Below are positions 24,677 to 33,944 of a DNA stretch of 64,000 nucleotides, in pieces. Each line of letters begins with the position of its first letter. The first letter of the stretch is position 1. The notes beneath the pieces were generated by a model. It saw only the letters and a list, made by a program, of their open reading frames with translations, had not been told where the DNA came from and ran no database searches. This DNA is from Sphingopyxis sp. MWB1 (GTDB lineage Bacteria; Pseudomonadota; Alphaproteobacteria; Sphingomonadales; Sphingomonadaceae): positions 226,137 through 290,136 of the forward strand of contig NZ_JQFJ01000005.1 in the NCBI RefSeq assembly GCF_000763945.1, written 5' to 3'. The position numbers and the translations under genes were made by a program.

Positions 24677-27600
24677 TCAGAACCGAGCGCGAACACCCGC
24701 TACAAACTGACGCTCGTAAATCTGATCCCAACCGACCTGATCTTTCCAAGTCAAATAATAGCGTTCGGACTCGCCAGTGATGTTGGAGGCCTGACCATAA
24801 AGGGTAATATTGTCGGTCACAGCAAACGAAACAGAGGCATCAAAATAATTGGTCGGACGCTGATAGACCGACAGACCGCGGATTCCGGCCCAATTCTGGC
24901 TATTAAGACGCTTCGAACGATAATTATAAGCGATACGCGCCGAAAATGGCCCATTTTCATACCAGAGGGCAGCGTTTACCTGATGCTTGGAGTTGTCTTG
25001 GAATGGCTGCTTCTTGCCAGCAAGATCCACAGCTCCCGTATCGCCCAGCGAAAGCGTATAGTTCGCATCGACGCCAAAGCCGCCGAGGAAACCATCCACG
25101 CCATAATCGGTCAGCGCCTGACGAGCCGAAGCCTCAAAACCCTTGAGCGAGCCTCCTGATCCTTGGACAATTGTAGTTACGGGTAGCGCCGGATTTCGAA
25201 CGACCCCGTCATTGTCAGGGATGTCATTTCGCAGGATGGTCGAGTTAAGAATGAAGTTTTCCACCTCAAGATAGAACGCACCCACCGCTAGCATGCTCGA
25301 AGGCCCAGTATAGAGCTCGAGACTGGCCTCCACGTTGCTCGACCGCCAAGGCTTTAGGTCCGGGTTACCGCCCTGATTGGCCGATTCGGCGCGAAAGATC
25401 GGTGGGCTGACCGAGTTGTCGATCGCATAGCCGATCCGGAGTCCGCCACCCCACTGGATGAAATCCAGCAGCGTCATCGTCTTCGCATAGGAAGCTCGAA
25501 GCTTCAGCTTGTCATTCAAATCGAAGGCGACATTGAGCGCTGGCAAGAAATCCGTGAACTCCCGGTTAAAGTATACATCGCCCGCATCCACGCCGGAAAC
25601 GCCATAGGGCTGTCCGTCGCCCAGAATGTTCTGAAGAACACGGAATTTGGTATTCACGACACGCACGCCGCCATTGGCACGGAACGGGAGACCAAAAACC
25701 TCACCCTCCCCATTTGCCTGCACATAGCCCGAAATCTGGCGCAGGTTCATTTCAAAAGAATCCGCCGGATTTATGTTGTTGATGTTGCCCGGATAGAATT
25801 TATTCTGGATCGCTTCGGCATCATCCAGTTCGCGTGGATCGATAGCCCAAATGTCCGGTAAGCCCGCAGCGTTGAGCTTATATGGCTTCATTTTCCCGCC
25901 AAAAATCGCATCGGTGCCGTCGCGTACCAAACCGGCGGTATACGGATCCCCGTTTGCGTCACGGACCGAACAGGCCGCGCTACCCATATTGACGTCAAAT
26001 GATTTCCATTTGACCAAACATCCGCCAGCGGGATTCGAGGGATGATCGGTATTCCCCGCATAAAGGGGCGATACACGCTCGAACGTAAACTGTTCGACCG
26101 CACGTTCACTATAGCGGGCGCCTGCGCTGATCCCGATACCGCTATCCGATTCCCACTCAACGTCACCGCGAAGGGCCCAAATATCACCATCGCGGTGATC
26201 ATTCCCTTCGGAAGAAACAGCCTTCAACGCATAGGTGCTCAGATCCTTCACCTGATCAAGAAAAGCGGTAGGGAATTTAAAAGCAAGTTTGCCGCTGGAG
26301 TAATCAACTGTCGCTTTTTGGCTGTAAATGCGATAGCCGTCCGGATTGAAGGCGCGATCACCTCCCAAGCTGTCAGGGTAGTTTCCGACTCCATTATACG
26401 CCCATTGGCTGCCGTCAGTCAGGTTGAACTGCAGATAGGACTGGTCCATTTTCCGGCTGGCTTTACCATAAATACCGCGCAGCGTGGCTCTCAACCCTTC
26501 GCCATTGTCATAATCGAGCTGAAGATTGTAATTTTGCGATTCCGATTTAGTCCGGAACGTTTCCGAATAGCTGTCAGCATTCGGCATATCATATTCATAA
26601 GTTTGGACCGTATGAACGTCATGTTGACGCCCGCCGATGACTGGGCTTTTCGCGCCAGTATCGCGGAACTTGGTCGGCAAAAACGGCGTCTGCATCCAGC
26701 CAACATTCTGGAACAAAAAACCTGCCGTGCGGTCATATTGCGTCTGACGAGTATAAAATGCATCGGCGGTCAGCTTAAGCGAATCGCTTAATTCGAATTG
26801 CAGCGAGACATTGCCGCCCAAACGATCACGCGAGGTAATGCGATCCCACACTGCGTTCGATTGCGGCGCAATAAATGCATCATTCGCATCGCCATCGCCA
26901 TTTACGTCAAAACCGATAATATTGCCGCCGCCATCGCGAATCGCCGTGCCTCGGCTAACGCCGCCATTGCCCACCGCAAAGTCGCCTTGCGAGCCCTCAG
27001 CCTGCTCCTTGGGGCTCAAAGCTTCCCGACGCAACGAGACACCATAGCTTTGAATACCGCGATAGCTGTTCGAAAGATCTACCGTGCTATAGGCGACAGA
27101 CGCCAAAATGCCGAAGCGGCCAGAATTATAGGCTACAAGCCCGTTGAAAGCGGGATTCCACTCCTTGGTCTTGTCGCCATATTGCGCCTCAGCCGCTGCC
27201 GAAACGGTAAGGCCCGACGGCAGATCAAACGGACGCCGGGTCAGCAGATCCACTGTTCCCGAAAGGCCACTTTGCTGCAGCGAAGCGGTCGGCGATTTAT
27301 AGACTGTCGCCCCGGCGAACAACTGCGAAGGAATGTCTGTAAAATTGGGCTGAACGGTTGTGACCGAGTTCGCCCCCAAAAACTCTTCCCCATTCAGCAG
27401 GGTTGTCACCTGAGGAAGGCCGCGAATATTGATCCGCCCACCTTCACCCGCTTCACGGCGAATCTGGATGCCGGGGATACGCTGAAGCGAATCCGAAATG
27501 GTGCGGTCGGGCAGCTTGCCGATATCTTCGGCGCTGATGGCATCGACGACGCTGTCGGCCTGACGCTTTACATCAATGGCGCGCGTTTGTGATGCCCGGA

Positions 27601-27751
27601 TTCCCGTTACAATGATTTCGTCCATGGGTGCAGTAGTGGCAGCCGTCACCTCCGCCCCTTCTTGCGCGAAAGCCGCGCCCGGAATGGAAAGCGCTATGAC
27701 CGACGCGGCGGTCAAAAGCGTCATGCGTGCACGGTCCCTGTGAATTGACAT
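24677..27751 (-). CDS. TonB-dependent receptor of the Xanthomonas/Caulobacter sugar-uptake type
   Basis: A 1024-residue outer-membrane receptor. The start at 27751 (MSIHRDRARMTLLTAAS) follows GAGAAGG and gives a clear signal peptide cleaved near AAFAQ. The plug domain has EIIVTGIRASQTRAIDVKR, ISAEDIGKLPDRTISDSLQR and INIRGLPQVTTLLNG, the hallmark of the TonB-Xanth-Caul subfamily often used for carbohydrates. The barrel ends in ...GVRARF. Base composition looks lower in GC than the genes on either side. Its gene leads a unit with the halogenase homologue and has a palindrome about 120 bases upstream. Uptake of chito-oligosaccharides or a related amino sugar is inferred from the neighbouring GH20 enzyme. 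Confidence 0.91.
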   Translation of the reverse strand: MSIHRDRARMTLLTAASVIALSIPGAAFAQEGAEVTAATTAPMDEIIVTGIRASQTRAIDVKRQADSVVDAISAEDIGKLPDRTISDSLQRIPGIQIRREAGEGGRINIRGLPQVTTLLNGEEFLGANSVTTVQPNFTDIPSQLFAGATVYKSPTASLQQSGLSGTVDLLTRRPFDLPSGLTVSAAAEAQYGDKTKEWNPAFNGLVAYNSGRFGILASVAYSTVDLSNSYRGIQSYGVSLRREALSPKEQAEGSQGDFAVGNGGVSRGTAIRDGGGNIIGFDVNGDGDANDAFIAPQSNAVWDRITSRDRLGGNVSLQFELSDSLKLTADAFYTRQTQYDRTAGFLFQNVGWMQTPFLPTKFRDTGAKSPVIGGRQHDVHTVQTYEYDMPNADSYSETFRTKSESQNYNLQLDYDNGEGLRATLRGIYGKASRKMDQSYLQFNLTDGSQWAYNGVGNYPDSLGGDRAFNPDGYRIYSQKATVDYSSGKLAFKFPTAFLDQVKDLSTYALKAVSSEGNDHRDGDIWALRGDVEWESDSGIGISAGARYSERAVEQFTFERVSPLYAGNTDHPSNPAGGCLVKWKSFDVNMGSAACSVRDANGDPYTAGLVRDGTDAIFGGKMKPYKLNAAGLPDIWAIDPRELDDAEAIQNKFYPGNINNINPADSFEMNLRQISGYVQANGEGEVFGLPFRANGGVRVVNTKFRVLQNILGDGQPYGVSGVDAGDVYFNREFTDFLPALNVAFDLNDKLKLRASYAKTMTLLDFIQWGGGLRIGYAIDNSVSPPIFRAESANQGGNPDLKPWRSSNVEASLELYTGPSSMLAVGAFYLEVENFILNSTILRNDIPDNDGVVRNPALPVTTIVQGSGGSLKGFEASARQALTDYGVDGFLGGFGVDANYTLSLGDTGAVDLAGKKQPFQDNSKHQVNAALWYENGPFSARIAYNYRSKRLNSQNWAGIRGLSVYQRPTNYFDASVSFAVTDNITLYGQASNITGESERYYLTWKDQVGWDQIYERQFVAGVRARF

Positions 27752-27871
27752 ATCCTTCTCCCTGTATGCCTGCGCTTCAAAGCGCTTGATTGCCCCCGTC
27801 GGCGGCGCGCGCGCCATCATGCCGACTTCGGATTCGATTTAATACATAAATATGACCAATAATCAAATTAT

Positions 27872-27892
27872 AATAATACCTGTGGTATTATT
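27872..27892. promoter_or_regulatory. Palindrome upstream of the sugar-type TonB-dependent receptor
   Basis: AATAATACC (27872-27880) and GGTATTATT (27884-27892) form a perfect 9-bp inverted repeat around TGT, in an AT-rich promoter region about 120 bases upstream of the receptor start. A further half-site, GACCAAT, lies at 27854-27860. The shared GGTAT core with the repeat at 22209-22243 suggests binding by the same GntR regulator. Confidence 0.5.
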
Positions 27893-27976
27893 GCATCGGC
27901 GCTCGATCGCCATGCGACCGGCGTTGGCATTCATGTTTCTTTCCTCCTATTTTTGAATTGCTTGGTGCGCTCTGAA

Positions 27977-28903
27977 TCATCTGGAACCGCCATATTCACG
28001 GCCCGGAACAGCGGTCCGAAAGTGCTCGATCGCACCGCGGTCCTGTAAAGTTACATAAACACTGCGCCCATCCGGTCCGCCAAAGGCAATATTGGTCGGG
28101 TCCTTGCCCCATGTCGGGATTCGGCGAATTTCGCGGCCATCCGGCGCCAGTACGGCGACATGGCCCGCACCATAGCGGGCGACATATAAATTCCCCGCGC
28201 GGTCGCAGCGCATACCGTCCAGTCCATGATCGGCAAAGCTGGCAAAGAGGCGCTTGTTGCTCGCGCGCCCTTCGGCATCGAGATCATAGAGCCAGATACG
28301 CCGCTGAACGCTTTCGCCGACATAGAGGCGGCGCCCGTCAGGGCTGAGCTCTATGCCGTTGGTTGTGCCCATGTTATTTTCGATCAGTTTAACCTGGCCA
28401 TCGCGATCAATGCGCCACAATTGGCCGCTTTCGCTCGCCCAATCGGGGTCGCTTGCGTAGAATATGCCGCTGGGCGCGCGGGCGATATCATTGGGCTGAT
28501 GGGCATGTGGCAGGGAGGCAAAGACAGTTGCCTGCCCCTCGCTGTCGATCCGCAGCAATTGGTGCCCCTTGTAATCGGCGACGATCATCGCCCCGTCGCC
28601 GTCAAAGCGAATGCCATTGCCGATGCTGCCGGGCGGAAGATCGGTAAAAAGGCTGGCGCGCCCCGTTCCGTCCCCGGCGGGAACAACGCGGCCGATCGTT
28701 CCCTCACGCCCAAAATTGACGACATAGAGCGCGCCGTCGGGCCCGGTGGCCGGCCCCTCGATCCCCGCCGTGAACACGCCGTCGCCGACATAATCGCGCG
28801 CCTGGAACAAGGGCGCGCCCGCGGGCAGCGAAGCGCAAGCGGGGAACAACATGATCGCAGTTGCCCCCGCTGCGAAAGAAAGGAGTTTCTGTTTCACAGC
28901 CAT
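27977..28903 (-). CDS. SMP-30/gluconolactonase-family protein, exported
   Basis: A 308-residue six-bladed beta-propeller of the SMP-30/Gnl/LRE family, whose enzymes hydrolyse sugar lactones such as glucono-1,5-lactone. The start at 28903 overlaps the permease gene by ten bases and gives a hydrophobic signal (LLSFAAGATAIMLFPACAS). That signal may be a lipoprotein signal (Cys at FPAC, a weak lipobox) or an ordinary cleaved one. Propeller motifs include GIEGPATGPDGALYVVNFG, PNDIARAPSG and LDGMRCDRAGNLYVARYG, with the Glu, Asn and Asp that usually bind the metal. It is the last gene of the GH20-permease-lactonase unit. Periplasmic opening of an aldonolactone before import is the simplest role. 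Confidence 0.85.
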   Translation of the reverse strand: MAVKQKLLSFAAGATAIMLFPACASLPAGAPLFQARDYVGDGVFTAGIEGPATGPDGALYVVNFGREGTIGRVVPAGDGTGRASLFTDLPPGSIGNGIRFDGDGAMIVADYKGHQLLRIDSEGQATVFASLPHAHQPNDIARAPSGIFYASDPDWASESGQLWRIDRDGQVKLIENNMGTTNGIELSPDGRRLYVGESVQRRIWLYDLDAEGRASNKRLFASFADHGLDGMRCDRAGNLYVARYGAGHVAVLAPDGREIRRIPTWGKDPTNIAFGGPDGRSVYVTLQDRGAIEHFRTAVPGREYGGSR

Positions 28904-30255
28904 AGCGCCAGCAGGAGGGTGAACAGCAGCGCCACGATGGAGATGATCGTCTCGCACACCGTCCAGGTCTTGAAAGTTTGCGGCACCGTCATGCCGAAAT
29001 AGGTCTTCACCAGCCAAAAGCCTCCGTCATTGACATGCGACAGGATGAGCGAGCCCGCCCCGGTCGCGAGCACCAGAAGTTCGGGCGAAATATCGCTTCC
29101 CGCTGCGACCGGGGCGACGATCCCTGCAGCGGTGGCCATGGCGACCGTCGCCGATCCGGTCGCGATCCGCATCATCGCCGCCACCAGCCAGGCGAGAAGC
29201 AGCAGCGGCACGTCAACGCGCTGTGCCATGCCAACCACCGCATCAGAAATTCCGGCTTCCATCAGGATGCGCCCGAAACCCGCGCCCGCGCCGACGATCA
29301 AGGTAATCAGCGCGGTGGGTGCGAGACATTGTTCCAGAAAGCGCCCGATGGTTTCCCGATCATAGCCTCGCGCGCTGCCAAAGGTGAGAAAGGCCAGCAA
29401 CAACCCCGCGAGCAGCGCCGTGACCGGATGGCCCATCATGCGAATAAAATCATTTGTCGCGCTGTCTGCGGGTGCGAAAAGATCGGCCCAGCTGCCAAGG
29501 AGCATCAGCAAGACCGGTAGCAGGATGGTGAACAATGTGATGCCGAAACCGGGAAGCTCCCGCGTATCAGTCGCCGCGCCCGGGCCATTGCCGCCATCGG
29601 TCAGCGCCTCGGCCATCGCATTTGGACCTTCGATCGTCACATAGCGATCAATCAGGCTCGCAAAAAGCGGCCCGGCAATTGCCGCGGTCGGGATGCCGAC
29701 GATCAGCGCATAGAGAACGGTACGTCCAATATCCGCCTGATATGCCCCCACCGCGAGCAAGGCAGCGGGATGCGGCGGGACCAGGCCATGCACCACCGAA
29801 AGGCCCGCGACCATGGGCAGGCCGACCTTGATGATCGACGTGCCCGTCCGCATGGCGACGGTGAAGACGAGCGGGATCAGCAGGACAAAGCCCACTTCGA
29901 AAAAGACGGGCAAGCCCACGACCAGCGCCGCGACCATCATCGCCCAGTGCACGCGCTGCGGCCCGAACCAGCCGATCAGCGTCTGCGCGATCCGCTCCGC
30001 GCCGCCCGATTCGGCCATCAGCTTGCCGAGCATCGTGCCCAGCCCGACGACCAGCGCGATATGGCCCAGCGACCCGCCGACCCCCTCTTCATAAATGGCG
30101 AGGAGCCGGTCGAGCGGCAAACCGGCCGCCGCGCCGAGCAGCAGCGAGGTGATCAGCAGCGCCAGAAAGGGATTGAGCTTCCACCGCGCAATCAGAAATA
30201 CCAGCCCGATGACGGCAGCCAGCCCCATCAGAACAAGAATAGCCTCTCCGCTCAT
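28894..30255 (-). CDS. GntP-family gluconate/sugar-acid:H+ symporter
   Basis: A 453-residue polytopic permease of the gluconate:proton symporter family with about 12-14 helices. Motifs include GLVFLIARWKLNPFLALLITSLLLGAAAGLP (split across helices 1 and 2), GLGTMLGKLMAESGGAERIAQTL, VVHGLVPPHPAALLAVGAY and SHVNDGGFWLVKTYFGM, all family-diagnostic. It is preceded by a GGGGGGAGG ribosome-binding site and lies 28 bases after the beta-hexosaminidase. The substrate is a sugar acid. Given the hexosaminidase and the lack of glucose-acid genes, an amino-sugar acid such as N-acetylglucosaminate is plausible but inferred. Confidence 0.9.
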   Translation of the reverse strand: MSGEAILVLMGLAAVIGLVFLIARWKLNPFLALLITSLLLGAAAGLPLDRLLAIYEEGVGGSLGHIALVVGLGTMLGKLMAESGGAERIAQTLIGWFGPQRVHWAMMVAALVVGLPVFFEVGFVLLIPLVFTVAMRTGTSIIKVGLPMVAGLSVVHGLVPPHPAALLAVGAYQADIGRTVLYALIVGIPTAAIAGPLFASLIDRYVTIEGPNAMAEALTDGGNGPGAATDTRELPGFGITLFTILLPVLLMLLGSWADLFAPADSATNDFIRMMGHPVTALLAGLLLAFLTFGSARGYDRETIGRFLEQCLAPTALITLIVGAGAGFGRILMEAGISDAVVGMAQRVDVPLLLLAWLVAAMMRIATGSATVAMATAAGIVAPVAAGSDISPELLVLATGAGSLILSHVNDGGFWLVKTYFGMTVPQTFKTWTVCETIISIVALLFTLLLALWL

Positions 30256-30283
30256 CGCCTCGCCTCCCCCCTTGACCCCAAGC

Positions 30284-32566
30284 TCACTCGGCCTTCAACT
30301 GGACCGATTTGATCGCCCACAGAGGGTCGGGACCATCGCCGGTGAAGGTGAAGCAAAGGTCGGCCTTGCCCTTCCGCGGGGCGACCGGAACGGTCAGGCG
30401 CGTCACCGCCGGGCTGGTCACCTGCGCGAGCGGCACCCAGCCGATGCGTTCGCCCTCGCAGCCGCCAGCACGGATTTCCAGTTCGCCTTCGGGCGTAGCA
30501 GGCGCGCTACGCGGCGTGACATTGCGCCCGTTGCTCAGCTGGAAATTGAAGGGAACCTGCCCCACTTCGACGTCGATCGCCGCGACCTTGTCCATCGGCG
30601 CGGCCTCGAACAGCCAGCAGGGGCTGAGGATGTTGACGAGGAAGTCGGCGCGCGGCCCCTCGGCGGGTGCATCGTCGATCAGCGCCAGCGGCAGGCCCTG
30701 GCTGCATTGCTTGAGCTCGCGATCATCGCGGCGCAGCACATTGACCCGGTCATAGCTTCTATCGAGCGCGCCCGGCAGAGCGGTGCCGCCGCGAAAGGCC
30801 GCCGCGCGCAACCGCGCCGGCAGCTTGAGCGTCAGCGGCTGCGAATAAAGCTGCGCCTTCGGCCCCGGTGCGCTGCCATCGGTCGTATAGCGTATCTCCG
30901 CAGGCACCTGCACCGACAGGTCGAGCGTTACCTGCCTCTCCGCTTGCGACGCGATACGCGCAACCGGGGTGAAAGCACTTTTGGCAGGGTCAAAGCCCAT
31001 GGCTTTCATGCGATCCACTTGCGGCACCAGCCGGTCGACAAAGCCAGCGAAATCGTCACCCGCGCCGCGCCACGCCACCTCGGCGAGCGCCGAGAGGCGC
31101 GGGAAAATCATATAGGATGCCCGCGCATCGTCGCGGGCATGTTCGCTGAACAGGGTCGCTTCCAGCCCGATGATATGCCGCTGCTGCTCCGGGGTCAGCG
31201 AATCGGGAAGCGGATCGAAATTATAGATATCTTCCAAGGTGATCAGCCGCCCGCGCCCCGGCCCTTCGCCCGCCTCGACGCCCTGCCGATGATCAAGGTA
31301 AAGGTCGGGCGAGGGCGCCAAAATCGCATCATGCCCGGCATGGGCGGCGATGATCGCGCCCTCCACCCCGCGCCACGACATGACCGTCGCATTGGGGGCG
31401 AGCTTGCCTTCGGCAATTTCGTCCCACCCCACAAGCTTGCGCCCGCGCTTGGCCAGCATCGCCTCGACGCGCCGCATGAACCAGGGTTGGACTTCCTCCA
31501 TTTTGGCCAGTCCCAATTCGCGCATTCGCTCCTGCACGCGCGGCGAATTGGCCCATTGCTCGGTAATCACCTCGTCACCGCCCACATGGATATAGGGTGA
31601 CGGAAAGAGTGCGACCGTTTCGGCGATTACATCGTCGATAAAGGAAAAGCTGCTTGCCTCGATATTGAAGACCCAGGGATAGACCCCCCAATCAGCATGA
31701 ACATCATCGGGAATGGGAACCCCGGTGCCGAGCTCGGGATAGGCGCGAAGCGCCGCCAGCGCGTGACCCGGCAATTCCAGTTCGGGAACGACGGTGATGT
31801 TGCGTGCAGCCGCATAGGCGACAATGTCGCGAATCTCTTCCTTGCTGTAGTGGCCGCCATAGGGCGGCAGAGGCGGCGCACCGGGCGCGGTGGCGGGAAG
31901 GCGCCATCCCCCCACTTCGGTCAGCTTTGGATATTTGTCGATCGGCAGGCGCCAGCCCTGATCATCGACCAGATGCCAGTGGAAGATATTGAGCTTGTGC
32001 GCGGCCATCGCGTCGATCAGCCGCTTGATGAAATCCACCGACTGCATATGCCGCGCGCTGTCGAGCATGAAGCCGCGCCAAGCAAAGCGCGGCGCATCCT
32101 CGATCGACACGGCGGGAACGACCGCCGCGCTCGCCGACGCCAATTGCCACAGCGTTACAGCGCCATGAAACAGGCCGGCATCGTCGCTCGCCCTGATCGT
32201 GGCACCGCGCGGCGTTGTGACCAGGCGATAGCCTTCGGCAGGCAGCCCAGCGACCCGTTCGAACCGCACCGTCACCGCCGGGTCTTTGCCCGCCGCCCGC
32301 TGGCCCAGCTTGTCCCGCAGCCAATTCACCGCTTTTTGCAGGCCCACATCGTCGGACGCCGCCACGATGGCGACACCGTCAGAAAGGCGGAACCCGCCCT
32401 CTGACGGTGTCGCGGAGACAGGCTTAGGCAGGAGAGGCAGAGCGCTGGCCCGCTGCTCCGCCCCCACCGGAATAGCCGACGCCATCGCCAGCATGCCGGC
32501 GAGAAGGCCCGCGGCGATTCGTCCCCGCCTTGCAGGCCTGAACCTGCAATTGCCCGTCTTTTTCAT
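30284..32566 (-). CDS. GH20 beta-N-acetylhexosaminidase, exported
   Basis: A 760-residue glycoside hydrolase that removes terminal beta-linked GlcNAc or GalNAc. It has a signal peptide (cleavage near PVGAEQ) and a GH20b domain (about 45-165). The GH20 catalytic barrel (about 165-500) includes FAWRGFMLDSARHM, NIFHWHLVDDQGWRLPI, and the catalytic Asp-Glu pair in IHVGGDEVITEQW. A C-terminal beta-sandwich region with FN3/chitobiase-like sequences follows. It acts in the periplasm or outside the cell. It is the first gene of the unit with the permease and lactonase, and is divergent from the enolase-superfamily operon, with a 205-base regulatory gap between them. Confidence 0.94.
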   Translation of the reverse strand: MKKTGNCRFRPARRGRIAAGLLAGMLAMASAIPVGAEQRASALPLLPKPVSATPSEGGFRLSDGVAIVAASDDVGLQKAVNWLRDKLGQRAAGKDPAVTVRFERVAGLPAEGYRLVTTPRGATIRASDDAGLFHGAVTLWQLASASAAVVPAVSIEDAPRFAWRGFMLDSARHMQSVDFIKRLIDAMAAHKLNIFHWHLVDDQGWRLPIDKYPKLTEVGGWRLPATAPGAPPLPPYGGHYSKEEIRDIVAYAAARNITVVPELELPGHALAALRAYPELGTGVPIPDDVHADWGVYPWVFNIEASSFSFIDDVIAETVALFPSPYIHVGGDEVITEQWANSPRVQERMRELGLAKMEEVQPWFMRRVEAMLAKRGRKLVGWDEIAEGKLAPNATVMSWRGVEGAIIAAHAGHDAILAPSPDLYLDHRQGVEAGEGPGRGRLITLEDIYNFDPLPDSLTPEQQRHIIGLEATLFSEHARDDARASYMIFPRLSALAEVAWRGAGDDFAGFVDRLVPQVDRMKAMGFDPAKSAFTPVARIASQAERQVTLDLSVQVPAEIRYTTDGSAPGPKAQLYSQPLTLKLPARLRAAAFRGGTALPGALDRSYDRVNVLRRDDRELKQCSQGLPLALIDDAPAEGPRADFLVNILSPCWLFEAAPMDKVAAIDVEVGQVPFNFQLSNGRNVTPRSAPATPEGELEIRAGGCEGERIGWVPLAQVTSPAVTRLTVPVAPRKGKADLCFTFTGDGPDPLWAIKSVQLKAE

Positions 32567-32585
32567 TACTCCCCATCTCCCGATA

Positions 32586-32718
32586 AGACCAATTTTCCAA
32601 TGGTTCTAATTTCGATATTTTCACCAAGCTCGCATAAAAGGTGGTTTTGCGTCAACATGTTTATAAAATGCGCAATTATTGGTCTCTTTGCACTGGCGCA
32701 TTGGTCTAAATTGGTTAT
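32586..32718. promoter_or_regulatory. Divergent promoter with repeated ATTGGTCT-type half-sites
   Basis: The gap between the GH20 gene (-) and the enolase-superfamily operon (+) is AT-rich. It contains AGACCAAT (32586-32593) facing AATGGTTCT (32599-32607), which make an imperfect palindrome. It also contains ATTGGTCT at 32679-32686 and 32701-32708 and ATTGGTTA at 32711-32718, spaced 22 and 10 bases, about two turns and one turn of the helix. These resemble half-sites of NagR/DasR-type GntR regulators. Confidence 0.5.
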
Positions 32719-32771
32719 GATACACCAAGGCTCCGGCTCAGCCGGGCGAGAAAGGGAGAGGCAGAGAGGCC

Positions 32772-33944
32772 ATGGCGACCATATCGCGCGGAAGCGCGGG
32801 CATCGGCGACGCACCGATCATCACCAAATTTGAATTTCACGAAGTTGTGGTTCCGGCGAAGCCCGGCATCGTCAATTCCGAATCGCTGGCCAAGCCGCTG
32901 CACATGCTTCCTGTCGGCGGCAAGGCGGCGTGGAGCGTCCAGTTCGACGCCTTGCCCAAGCTGGTCGTGAAAATGACACTGGCCAATGGCGTGGTCGCGC
33001 TCGGCGAATTTTACCGCGACCATGAATGGGCGCGGATCGAGGCCATTTCGGGCGAATTGCTCGGCACCGATATTTCCGCCCTGTCGCTGCAGCAATTACC
33101 GCTGCCGCTGGTGCGCGAATTTGACGGGTTCGAACTCGCGCTGTGGGACGGGTGGGCCAAGACGCTGGGCGTGCCGCTTTACAAGCTGCTCGGCGGGCGG
33201 GTGCGCGACGCGGTCTTATGCCATGCCTGGTCGAGCCATCGCACGCTCGACGAAATCGGCCCGTGGGTGCGCGCCTATCAGGACCAGGGCTATCGGGCGA
33301 TCAAGCTGAAGGCCGATCTGGAAGATGATGTCGTCGGCCTGTGCGAACAGATTGCCGCCCATGCGCCGGGAATGAAGGTGGTGTTCGACCCCAATCAGCG
33401 CTGGGAAAATATGGCGTCGGCCAAGATCCGCGTGCGCGGGCTGGAACAGGTGGGCAATGTGCAGTTGCTCGAAGATCCCATCCCCAAATGGATGATCCCC
33501 GACTATGCCGATCTCTGCCGCTTTTCGTCCATTCCCATCACCCAGCATATTGCCTTGCCCTATATTTATCAGGGGCAGCGGGTGCATGATATCATTGCAC
33601 TGATCCAGCAGCGCGCCGCCGATGGTTTCAACTTCAACGCGGGGCTTGCCAAATTCGCGCAGCTCAATGCCATTGCCGAGGCGGCCAATCTTTACTGCTT
33701 CCACGGCTCCGAAATCGACCTTGGCATTTTGGAGGCCATGTATGTGCACCAGTCGATCGCGGCGAAAAGCTGTGTCTGGTCGAGCGACATTTTCGGCCGC
33801 CTGATCCGCGAGCATGACCTGCTCAAGACCCCGCTGCGCTTCGAGCCGCCCTATGCCTTTGTTCCTGAAGGGCCGGGGTTGGGGGTCGAGCTCGATCCCG
33901 CAGCGCTTGAACGCTATTCCATCCGCCACGAGGTTTTCGCATGA
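32772..33944 (+). CDS. Enolase-superfamily (mandelate racemase-like) enzyme with altered active site
   Basis: A 390-residue two-domain protein of the mandelate racemase/muconate lactonizing type: capping domain about 15-135 and TIM-barrel after it (LYKLLGGRVRDAVLCHAW). The KxK base (K178, K180), Asp206 (FDPNQRW) and Glu234 (LLEDPIP) are in place, as are His311 and Glu314 (FHGSE). At the third metal-ligand position, usually Glu, the sequence reads ITQHIA (258-259). The Asp usually paired with the His base is replaced by Asn (FNFNAG, about 287-289). The chemistry is thus not that of a standard acid-sugar dehydratase. It is first of three ATGA-coupled genes with ridA and a creatininase homologue. 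A dehydratase or racemase acting on an amino-sugar acid is a guess. Confidence 0.85.
   Translation: MATISRGSAGIGDAPIITKFEFHEVVVPAKPGIVNSESLAKPLHMLPVGGKAAWSVQFDALPKLVVKMTLANGVVALGEFYRDHEWARIEAISGELLGTDISALSLQQLPLPLVREFDGFELALWDGWAKTLGVPLYKLLGGRVRDAVLCHAWSSHRTLDEIGPWVRAYQDQGYRAIKLKADLEDDVVGLCEQIAAHAPGMKVVFDPNQRWENMASAKIRVRGLEQVGNVQLLEDPIPKWMIPDYADLCRFSSIPITQHIALPYIYQGQRVHDIIALIQQRAADGFNFNAGLAKFAQLNAIAEAANLYCFHGSEIDLGILEAMYVHQSIAAKSCVWSSDIFGRLIREHDLLKTPLRFEPPYAFVPEGPGLGVELDPAALERYSIRHEVFA

Noticed and set aside
20811..27900. tRNA-Leu next to a lower-GC block as a tRNA-targeted genomic island
   Set aside because: No integrase, no mobility gene and no second copy of the tRNA 3' end that I can find in the window.
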